A program made the translations under genes and the position numbers. The notes below the pieces were generated by a model. It worked only from the letters and a program-made list of their open reading frames with translations. It did not search any database and was not told the origin of the DNA. A DNA stretch of 64,000 nt from Micropterix aruncella (Eukaryota; Arthropoda; Insecta; Lepidoptera; Micropterigidae), in assembly GCA_944548615.1 (NCBI GenBank), contig OX155955.1, positions 13,370,027-13,434,026 of the forward strand. The letters run 5' to 3'. This document shows positions 39,901 through 51,900 of this stretch, piece by piece (positions within the stretch are counted from its first letter, which is position 1; each line of letters starts with the position of its first letter).

Positions 39901-42900
39901 GCGGTAAATTCGTTTAAATCTTCATTACAAATAATTACCTATTACTTCTTAACAAATAAATACCCATTACCAAAATAATATTTCTTGTTTATTAAATGTG
40001 ATGTTACTCCTTTCATATCTATTTTTTTATGATGTATTCTATAAACCAGATGAACAATCCGAGGATATACTTATTTTCAGTGAGCTATCCCAGAAGTTAT
40101 ATCAGCTTTTGCCAGCTCGTCATCTTGAAATTAGTAGCAAAGACTTTATACGAAGATATAATGAGAAAGTTTCAGGGTAATTAAAAGACGTAATGCGTTA
40201 CTGACCAAATACATTTTTTGTTTTTGTTTTTAATTACTTATAAAAAAGCTGATACTATGTAAATAAAATTTGAATAAAAGAAGAAAAATAACACTTACGT
40301 AACAAGTCAAAGACAAAGGAATAATATGGGAGGGGAAATGGAAAGTAGAGAATTGCTGAAAAGAAAAAATGCTTTATCAGAGGCAGCTTGAAAATATTGC
40401 TCGATTTTTAACCGACTTCAAAAAAAGGAGGAGGTTATCAGTTCGGTTGTATCTTTTTTTTAAATGTTTGTTACCTCAGAACTCTGCCATTTATAAACCG
40501 ATTCTAAAAAATCTTTTTTTATTTGAAAGGACATATGTACTTGCAGATTGGTCCCATTTTGATAATGTTATCAAAATGGGACCAATCTGCCCCTATGATA
40601 ACATCGAAATCCTTTTTGATGATGTGATTCATGAGGAATTGAGGGAACTCCTCGAATATTATCATGACAATGTATTTTTTATTGTAAGCATGACTTGATT
40701 CTACAACCTGAGGGCTTTCGACGATGGGACTCCTCAACGGTCAACAGCACAGACACGAAATTTTGTATACTCATTCAGTTATGATAGCCCGTTCTAAATG
40801 TCACCATGACGTGGCTGCTGCGCCTAGGCTTCGCTCCCGTAAAGGGTACTCCTTAACGGTCAACAGCACAGACACTAAATTGTGTATACCTATGTATTCA
40901 ATGACGACAGCTCGTTTTAAGTTTTACCAAAATAGGACTGCGGCTCACTGGGTTTTTCAACGAAGGAACTCCTCAACGGTCAACAGCAAAGACACAAAAT
41001 TTTGTATAAGCGTTCAATTATGATAGCCCATTCTAAGAATCACCATGACATGGCTGCTGCACTTATTAAAAAATTTGGAGTCGATTTTTTTGTTAAAATT
41101 TTGTGTTTCATGTTATACATGCTTATGATATCCAGTCAGGTTTCTGACGACATTTTGAAGCAGATAGATGATCACCGTAGATTCGATTAAACTGTATTAC
41201 TATAAAATACTGTTTCTCAATTTACAGTGTTTAGCATGGCACGAAAAAAGAGTAAAACACAGTTTTGTGACTTGGGATCCTTATCTCACTGACTTGATCG
41301 GAAGGGAAGACCACGGGGGACAAAATAAAACATTCCAATAAAGTAAAATAGCAATCTTTAACGAAGGAACTGTTATGATTTGCAACTGCATCTTGTCCAA
41401 GCTACATGTTTTGATGGTTATACATTTCCTATACGGTATAATACGATTTATGCACATTGCAGCTACTCTAGCATTACATCCTATTATATCATCGGCTACC
41501 GTAAAGCCGTTACAGCTTCTGTAAAATAAGTGAAACTCACACGAAAATGGCCAGCGCGTAACGAATCAATTGATGTGGCTACGAAGACCGATACGGATTC
41601 ACTTTCAATGAACGTGCAGATTTACTCGAAACCGCTTAGGGTTACCACACCGGCTAAATTATATGGAGATCGAGACCATCTCTCAGTTTACACATATAAA
41701 ACGGCCTTAATATTTACCTTTTACAAAACTTCATTAACTTCGAGTTACTATAGTTTTTGTAACATTTCGAAATCATAAAAAAATCAATTAATCGGAAGCT
41801 ATGAACTTCTTCACAAAGGCAAATTTAGTGAAATGCATAGCAATCGACCTCTGCCATAACACACCTCCAATGGCATAGTAGTTCGGACGCCTGACATTTT
41901 TCCGTTGGGATAAAATTAACGAAATTATATTTAATTTCTGTCGATACAATGCTATAAAAAGACACACACATACACACACGTTATACGCACATAACATATA
42001 AACACTTCATAGTAGAGTTGGTTGGAAGAGATTGTCGTATGACGATAAACCCGCCCATTGTGAAATTTCACAACAAACAGTATAAACCCAAAAACAAACT
42101 TAAAATAAATCTGAAGATTAAAAAAAAACATGGCTTGTGACAGAGGCTCCAAGAAACAAGAAGATAGCTATCGTACAACCAACAATATGTTGAAGCATTA
42201 TTATCGCAGACAGATTACCGACGCGCGCGAATCCGTTACCCTTGGGGAGGGGGTAGTCTCTACTACTCAGGTGCATTGAGACCCCCCCTCCCTTCTTCTT
42301 TTTTTTCGCCTTCCTCCGTTTCTAAGGCACCAGAGGGGGAAGAGGGTGATTTTTAAATTGATAGAAAAAATGTCGTCTTCGAGACACTACGACCTGACGT
42401 GCTATCTTCGTCACTTTTGCGAAACGATCTGCTATCGTAATCGAGAAAAGAATTCTGTAGTCGCTATCGCCCGTGTTATTTAAAACATTCTTTCATTGTG
42501 AGATTCGCGCAAATATCGGGATATTTAAGTGTTGAAATATCGGGATATTTTATCGGGACGGATGGTAGCCAGATGATGGTAGATCATGCCTCACAAAGAT
42601 AATTTTCCGTCTTTTCCACGTTTCAAGTTTATATTTATTTCCATAAGTATTACTAAGTTGCGGGAAGTTCTTAAATAATATATTAGTGTGTTGTAAAGCC
42701 GGTATATTTATATTTACAGACGACAAGTAAACACAGAACAATAAATTAAGATATACATGAATTCGTAAAATAACAAAAAAATAGGTTAACAATAGAAAAG
42801 AAAATAAAAAATGTAGTCAAAACTCAATAAAAGAACTCAATTTTTTGCTTAGTAACTACTTTAAATAGCTGTTAGTTATAATTAATTTGTGTTTATTCAT

Positions 42901-45900
42901 TAAACTCATACAACAGCATTACTAGTTCAGCTTAAAACACAGTATTGCTTGCGTTACGTGCATATAGACAGAGCCAGGATTTATGGGCTATAACGGTTAT
43001 GGCCAGTACCGATTTACCAGGTATCATTGAACCCCAATTAGTTTGTGTAAAATGATATTTATGAGTATATTGATGTAACATATTACAAAGAAATCTATAA
43101 ATATCAATGTTAGATTATGCAGATTACTAGTAAATATAGAACACTATAATGAAGATATACAGAGTAATAAAGATACCCTGAGAAAAACAAATTGAGGAGC
43201 AAGTTGGTCGAAATTTTGAGATCAAAATTCCATCCTCCTGTCAAAATTCCACCGTAAAAGTAGTGATAAATCTTTGTAAAAAATTCAATTCCGGTTTGTA
43301 CAATATTGCTTATGATTACCATATTCGCCGAAAGCTTAACATTATAATATTGACATCTTTTCATTAAGATATTCCAAAATGCCTTAGTGTTGATCGGATA
43401 CCTGACTGAGGGTTAAAACGCCTACCATATGGTAACCCTAAACGCGCTCCACTTCGTGTCCGAGGTTGTTGCTCCAGTTTGCGATCTTCGTTCACTCTAG
43501 AGTGCCGCTAATATGGGTAAGTGTATTGCGGTCGACCGACAAACCGCTAACTTTAAACCTACCTCCGGTGCATTCACTTTCGATCGTTGCTTTGCATAGC
43601 GCCTGCCTGCCTTATCTACTCTTGACGTACTTTAGTACTCTCGATTACGGTAGTTATCTTTGGAATGTTTAGATCCGTCTAAATAACAGTTTCCATTGAG
43701 AACCTGGCTAGCGTTATCTCTTAATTTATGACCAATATTGGTCAAAAACGATTAAATCCAACCAAAATTTTGAATGACGGTCACAAGTTATTATAGTTTG
43801 TCTCAGGCTGAAACCGACAACAATCGAGTATTCAAGAGCCTTAAAAAAAACTTAGTATCATTAATCGACCATACTCTTTCACGGCACAAACCGACCAAAT
43901 TAGCAAACGCATTTTCAATGGCTTTCGTAGCCTACGATGGTTTGAACGGTTCTAGCCAGCAAATATTAAACATACCGTTGCCTAAATGCTTCCATTGCCA
44001 AACCTAAACTACCCGGATGTAACTTCTTTTAATGTTATTAAAGCATCCATTAATAAAATGGATGGTTCGAGCTCTGATTTTCTCGATCATTCACTATGCA
44101 TCGGACACATGGTCCCTGAAGGTTCGGATACGCTCCAAAATCGATGCACTGGAGATGTGGTGTTGGCTTAAACTGCCAAGAATCCCATGGACAGCACGAC
44201 ACATCAACAAATCTGTTCTGGAAGATCTCGGCATCAATGTGAGACTCTTCACCGTATGCATGAGAAGGGTCCTGCAGTACTTCGTTCATGTTGCCAGGAG
44301 AAATCCAGAGAATCTGGAGAAAATGCTTTCCGGGGGTCAAGTGGAGGGAAGAAGAAGCAGAGACAGATCACTGGCCAGATAGAACGACCTCATCAAATAA
44401 GTTACAGAAGGGTCAATACAATCTGCGACCCGCCATGCAGAAGTCAGGTCGAAATGGAGGAGCCTCGTAGGCAAACTGTTTTCTAGTGGTCACGATCCTC
44501 AGTAATGAGGGAACGACGGAGAAGAAGAAGAATATAATGGAACGCTTAAAGAATGTCTGTATTCGTTATATTTTAACCCTGTAATAATCATGGGTCGAAA
44601 ACCGTCTTTAATGTCATCGGATTAGGGATCGCAGAAATATGCACATTTTACTACTTCTATATGGCTTTATGCTAAAACAACACATGCAATATTTTTAGGA
44701 TACGATAAAAACTGAATATAAGTAACTAGTTAATTGATATATAACTAGTTGGTGGGTATGACCCCGTAACTATTTGGTGGACATGACAAAACAACACATG
44801 TCCAAAAATGCAATATCTTTAGACGACGATGAATATAAGTAACTAGTCAATTAGTTATTTTACTAACGCATTTGCCTTGGTCAATTGATACGTAACTATT
44901 TGGTGGGCATGATCCGTTTTAACATAGTACAAACAATACAAAAATGTCAAAAATTTACTTTTGGAAAAAACATTACAAATGGTCAATAGTGTTTTATTCA
45001 TCCAAAATTTTAATTGCATTTGTATATGTTATAATAATAAAAGTTTAAAACCCAAATAATTATAAATATTAATATCCCCAATAATCAAAAAATAAATAAT
45101 CAAAGAAATCTATAATGTATTACTAAAGCAGCAAATAATAAAAATAATAAACAAAGTGTGACAAAATCAAAGATAAAAGCCCAGTGATCAATTTCGTGAT
45201 CCGACGATGAAGAATGATCAAGTGTTATCGAATTATTCCTACGAGGTAGTTTGAGCATTTTTTTGCATTTTTGTTTATTTTCGTCCTTCAATTTACCGTG
45301 CTCAATATACGGTAAGGCGACAATTACACGGCATCTCTCTAACTTTTGGAGAAATTAAACCTCTAGCTAGGAAGTCATCATCTTTCATTCCGATCAAGGC
45401 AAAACAACTCCCTATATCCCACTTTCCTTTCGTTTCTAGCTTACCTTTCTCTGTTCATTTAGTCCGTCTATGGAACCCCCACTTTTAAAATTATTGAAGT
45501 GCTGGGACGCTTTCGAACTTCAAAGATCCATTAAAATTTTATTGCTTAACCCAATAATTCCACTGTTAACTTGCCTTTTTTATCCCCGTCCTTTTCCCTT
45601 CCCGTTCTTTAATTACATTTTCTTATGAAAATTCAGTCATGATTTGTTTATTTTAATTGAAAATTTGATCTATTTTTTAATTTTTAAGGAAAATTTTGGG
45701 GCGCTCGCAGCAAAACTAGTCACGTTTGATTTACCATCAGATACTTATTCACGCCATAACCGTCGTCCCCGCAATCATGAGTTGAAACACCGTAATGAAC
45801 TGTCGTAGACAACCGCATGAGTAACAAACGGTTCAACGCAGCTACTGATATCCAATAATATGGGTCCGGTATTAATTTATTAAACAACTCTCTTCGGCGG

Positions 45901-48900
45901 GTGTCATAATCATAAAATCCTCTGCTTCGACTTATGAAATTAAATTAAATATTATAAATAATATAAAAACGAATTTACCGCATGAAGTTTGTAACACCAG
46001 ATGTTTCGGCGATGTTGCAACCGCCATTGTCCAGGGTAGACTCGACAACGGCGTCAGTCGACCCTGGACAACGGCGGTTGCAACATCGCTGAAACGTCGA
46101 GTGTTACAAACTTCACGCAGTAAATTCGTTTATAACTTATTAAATATCAAACAACCACGATAGTTTTCGATTTTATAAATTAAATATGAATGAAATATGA
46201 AATTAAAAATATATGAAATTAAATGTGATGGGATAAAATTACGACGGAATTGCATTTTCAATTCTGTCGGTCGAATGCAATAACAAGACACACACTTACA
46301 CCAATGTTACATGTACACATACATATAAACAATTCATAGTAGGGTCGGTTGGAAGAGATTGTTGTATGACAATAAACCCACCCATTGTGAAATTTCACAA
46401 TAAAGATTATAAACAAACAAACAAATATGTCATTCCAACGGCGGTCTGCATGTCTGTTAATCAGTCTAAAAACGAGGTTTCCTCGTTCGAACGTAGTCAA
46501 TGTATTTGCACCGGCCTAGTAAATTTTCCCCATCAACAGCGAACCGCTGCTGACATCAATCGATTAAGAAAAATTAAAGATGAGCTCTTACATGTCAGGA
46601 AAAAAACGGTTGTGTCACCCAAAGACTTTTCCGGCAAGTAGGCAATATCTGATTTCATCTTTATATTAATTTCATAAATAAATCGAGGAGATTTCACAAA
46701 TAAAATAAAATCGATATTATTTGATTAAAATGTATGGCGTCATTTAAATATTATTAGTGCAATTCCGTTATTTTGTCACAATGTTCAATGTTCTCTCGGC
46801 TGGCGATAAAAACCCGGTTGTGTCCCGTTCCGATTGCCTCGGATGGCATGGCTCGTTTCTTGGCTAGCCTCAGGCGGCTCGGCGGTAATATTTGATTAAA
46901 TTGTATGGCGTGTTAAATTGTATTAAATTGTATCGAGTTTTTTCCTGCTTAGCGAGTTTTTTGTATTTGACATCACATCGTCTTTGTACTTACATCGAGC
47001 CTTAAATCAAAGATTAATTTCATTCCATTTTCATCACCGGAGGAAAATGGTAGTTAAATGTTACACAAACTATACATTAGTAATTGATCCCTGAATTTCT
47101 GTCATCAAATTAAAATGAAATAATTCCACTAACTACAAAATAATATTGAATATTGTTTTTAAAAAAAATTACAAGTAAAGGATGACGTAGTACTTTACTA
47201 GCAATACCTGGCCACGCGTTGCTGTGGCTCAGTCACATGGCGCTGTTTTTTAACACACGTTTTAACTGTCACAGGTGGGACATTTATATAATAGGTATAT
47301 AGAAATATGCGCGTATTCGAATGCAACTTTGTGTCAAAATTTCAAAGCAATCAGTGGAGAACCTTCGGAGATTTACGATTTTCAACAAACGAATATATAC
47401 ATTTTTATTTATATTAATAGATAGGTAATGAAAGCAAGATAGGTTTTTCTAAAATATATATGTTCATAAGGGAACTTTTACAAGCTTCCATTTACCTTCA
47501 AATGTTTGCCAGTATTTTAGTATGTTAATTTGTTTAGACCAAATCTTGCAATCTGAATTAGAACCACTTCCTCTAAGTCTATGTATTTGAGATTTTACAT
47601 GTTGATTCAGTTCCGGTGACAATGTATTTTTATGGTGAGCATGACCTGATTCTATGCAAAAAAAATCGGCTCCCGACGAGGCTACTCTTCCACGGTCAAC
47701 ATCACAAACACACAACTTTGTAAACGCGTTCAAATATAATAGCCCGTTCGAAATTTGATTATGACATCGCTGCTGCACCCAGGGTTAGCACCCAGGGTTA
47801 GCACCCAGGGTTAGCACCCAGGGTTAGCACAGAAACGATTTTTTGTATACGTATTCAATTATGATAGCCCGTTCTAAGTTTCACCGCGAAAGGGCTGCTG
47901 CACCCAGGGTTGGCTTTCAACAAGGTAACTCCTCACCGGTTAACAGCACGAACACGAAATTATATATAGTATTCAATTATAATGGCCCGTTCTAAGTTCC
48001 ACTATGACATGGCTGTTGCACCCAGGGTTGGCTCAGACAGAGCATTTTAATAAAAATGTGTTTTACTATTAACTTATAGAATATGTTTTTCTCTACATGG
48101 TCTTGCTGTTTCGTTTTGCGTCTGTTGTTAGGAATGTCCGTTCTTGTTTTACTCTGCACAGTGACATACACCCGCTAATGTCACCTGTGAGCACAGAGTG
48201 AAACTTTCACATTCTCAATTAGACATTACAATACTACCTAATGTGATTATAAAACACGGATTTGCACGAGATTTGTTATCCAATATACGTAACTGTGCAA
48301 GCACAGACGAAGGCGACGGTGATTTGTTAGAATGACGGGTAACGCACTGTGCATGCGGCCGCGGGCGAATCGCAACTTCCGCCCGCGTGCGACCGATCGC
48401 AACCGCACCGCAGAACAGCCGCAGCGGTAATCGATCTAGGTAGATAGCCAGATTTATACTTTTCTTATGTATAAGCCACTTGACTTTGTGCCACCCTCCC
48501 TTTACACCTATCTTAATCACTTGTGTTAATTTACCTTTTCCTTTTTTAGACAATTAACAATTTTACGTATATAAGTGGGTGGGCAGCTATTAAAAAGATA
48601 AACGAATGAATGAATACTCATACAGTAAAAAGGTAATGAAACAATAATCATACTTTTCACGGTATTTTTTATTTTAATTTATAAATCATCTATAATATCG
48701 TCATAGGTTAGGATGTGCATTGTCTCTGCCTCTGTATACATATATGAATGAAGATTTCATTTAACCAATTAATTTGCCAATGGAAATAATAGTATACTGT
48801 AGTTTCAACATGATTCATGTGTCCGACTATATCCGTATGTATCCTACTACATGCTGTCATGTTAGAAGCAAGATCCGAAGATCTCGACGTAGTGAAATAA

Positions 48901-51900
48901 CATTATGTTTAAACATTACTGCACGGTAACTACCGTCACGCCAACACCGTTACGCATCATGTTAATTCATACGTATGGATCACAGTCCGAGCTATATACG
49001 TAATCCTTGTCGAAACTTGCGTATTTACGTGCATTACATCGTTATATTTTTCTCAATGTACATTACTCCTTTTTATTCCACGATTGTGTATTTAGTCAGG
49101 CCTAAGAAGTCGCATTAGATGTGCATAGCACCGTTTGTTACATCGGCTGTGTCGGTCTTAGCTGTTGTTCTTCAAAGATTCTTTACTTAAGTGACATAGT
49201 AAATTAAATAAATACGGTCCTGTACAATGACCAAAACGGCCAAAAACCCATAATTCTTGTGTAGATAGTAATAATCAAGAATGTTAATGTTATAGCCCTT
49301 TACATTCCAAGACCTATAGTTAATCCTTAGGTTGTAGTAAAACCTAGTAATTGCCCCGCAAATGCAATCAGTTAATCATTTCAGATTCAAATCGAGTTAT
49401 TGATCGTAAAAATTACAACGTTACAATAACATGTATATATTTTCCGGTACAGGTTGAGGTATAGCTAGCGATCGACTATATATGTACGTTGCTGTTATGA
49501 AAATCAATTCAAAATATAGTCTGCAAAGCAAACGGTATTAACATCCTTATAGCAGTGTAAACTTTGCCGATTCCAGCGACGAATAATTACTATCTTGCCG
49601 TTTTATTTCATTACTAGGTACAAGTATTACTTCATCCGTGTTTGTCTTCACGTTGGTAAAATGTTAAGTCGCGCCATCGTCTAAGTCTAAGACATCCGGC
49701 GGTTTTCCTGGCTTGTTATACGCCCACGTCGTTAATTAATTACGATTTGAGAAACAATCGCGTCGTAGGCGTTCTTGCCAACATCTCTTCGATGCGCGCG
49801 TGAAATCTAAACTAACGCGACGTTCCGCGTTCGTTCACCAATTGATAGGCTATACTGCTTTCTGCATATAATCACAGGCGTTCAAAAAAACGGCCCACCT
49901 GCAAAGTGTCAATTAAATATAGTTTAAACAAAACGGATATATTTTTAATGCTATTTAATATAAAAAAGCTTAATCAAAGAAAATATACCAAGGATTAGCA
50001 GTTGTTAGCCAGTTTTCTTCATAGACTTAAAGAGACCCTGTTTTTTAAATCATCGAAAACATCACTGTACAGAGTAATTTAAAGGAAAAATCCAATAAAA
50101 ACAGCCAAACACTATATATTTTTTTAATTGGTCGGGGGTATTTCCCCCTCTTCATTTTATCACAGCTTCCCAACGGCATTTAAAAAACTTTACGAGTTTA
50201 TTTTAATTTCGTGAGAAAATTCCATCCTATTCTTTAGGTATGGTCTCTTTCAGCTCGTATATTTTGTATGGAGCAAACTGTCAACTTCTCACTCGTCTTT
50301 TTAAGTCGCCTTAAACGTTATCGATCTGATTGAATCAGGACGCATGGTAGGGGGCCCCATTGCTTGCACACCGAACTCTTGAATTTACCGATTGACAGAA
50401 GCAGGAGCGTGTAGGCGATGACTATCTTATAAGAGTAGTAATTTTCTCTAATAAAACCCGCGAATGCAACGATATATTCTTCAAGAAACTCTTATGTATC
50501 TCTCAGAAGTGAAACTTGAATTAAAACCAACTCGGATTTTGAGTTGAAAGAAAATTCCGCCCAGAACATAACGGAGCCTCCTCCATAAGGCACCCTCTTC
50601 GATGTAGCACATTAGGAGTATCTCTCTCCAGGTCGTCAATACACAAGATTATGACCGTCGGAGCCACGGATAGTAATTCTGCTTTCATCGGTGATCAGTA
50701 CCGCCTTCCACTTATCCAATTGTCCATTTACGTGTTCCCTAGTAAACCGCAATCGGGAAACCCGATGAGCACTAGTGAGTTTAGGTCCAATTGCTAGCGT
50801 ATGTGTCATCAGGGAAGCTTCTTTAATCCGCCGCCGTATAGTCCACTCATTGACATTTACTACTCGACTCTCTTTTAGAAGATATCATACTTCAACTCCG
50901 CTGAGGTAGGGATTGCGGGGTATCGTCATCACAATATAACGGTCGTCTCTATGCTAATGCGCTCATCGTCAATGAGCCTTGTCTTCTAACGAAGCTACCA
51001 GTCTATAGATAGCGATGGATAAACTCTCTAGATAGTAGAAATGCCCTCAGCTTTTTTAGGAAGACCCTCAGCTAGAAGGTTTAGTGGCAGAGTTCTTGCC
51101 ACTATACCTTCACTTTGCCCTTATCCAACTAAAGTCACAATTTGGGTAATTTCTACTTCGGTCAGGGACATATTCCTACTGTCATTAATCGTCGTCTCAT
51201 AGTAGCGTTGTAGCGTCTCATCGTACATATCGTATGCAAGCTCAAACTAAACTGAATTAAAACAAACGATTATTTTGCGTCTAAAACTTTTCAAGCGAAA
51301 TTTGTTTTTACCCCCGTGTTTTTACCCCATTAACGACCATTTTTATTCTTAGGCACTTAGGTGCAGTTTTGAGAAGTCACTAATATTTAAAGATTTGGTA
51401 ACACGTTAAACGCCATAGAAGAAACGTGAAACCTAATTCTTTTTCTTTGCTGCGAGGCGATGTAGTTGTCGAGTTTAGTACTTATATCTTAGTTATCTCT
51501 ACAAATTTAGGAATTCCTTAATTTTGCAAAAAAAACACTTGAAACCTATAGAAAACGCGTCAACTGGTACAAAAATTTGAAAACAGGTCTGCCACGATAT
51601 AACCAGTGAACAACATTGCGTTTAACTTGTTATGTAGAGTATTAACAGTCGGTGCAACAATAGTGTGCAAGAACGATACATTTAATATTTTACCACAAAA
51701 AGAAACAATTATTTATAGAGAGTATGGTAGTATAATAAGCAGGCAAGTCCAAATATGCTAAAATCAAACTGGCTCTGCCCTAATATTTTTTTTTGTAGGT
51801 GCAAGTCCGGTCAATAAATCCATAGAAATCGATTTCAGTATTCAGTATTCAATTTATTCATTCAAAATATACAATAAAAGCATGAATTATCAAATAAAGC

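Noticed and set aside
40369..40698. 109-codon frame ([18 protein letters not shown]...)
   Set aside because: This is the translation of a common lepidopteran non-coding repeat (CTTCAAAAAAGGAGGAGG type), with the palindrome inside it.
43466..43672. Frame ending [14 protein letters not shown], possibly a LINE RT motif
   Set aside because: Only about ten residues are suggestive; no supporting motif before or after.
48215..48553. 112-codon minus-strand frame
   Set aside because: Open because of a CpG-rich core; no domain, and it overlaps a probable retroelement 3' end.
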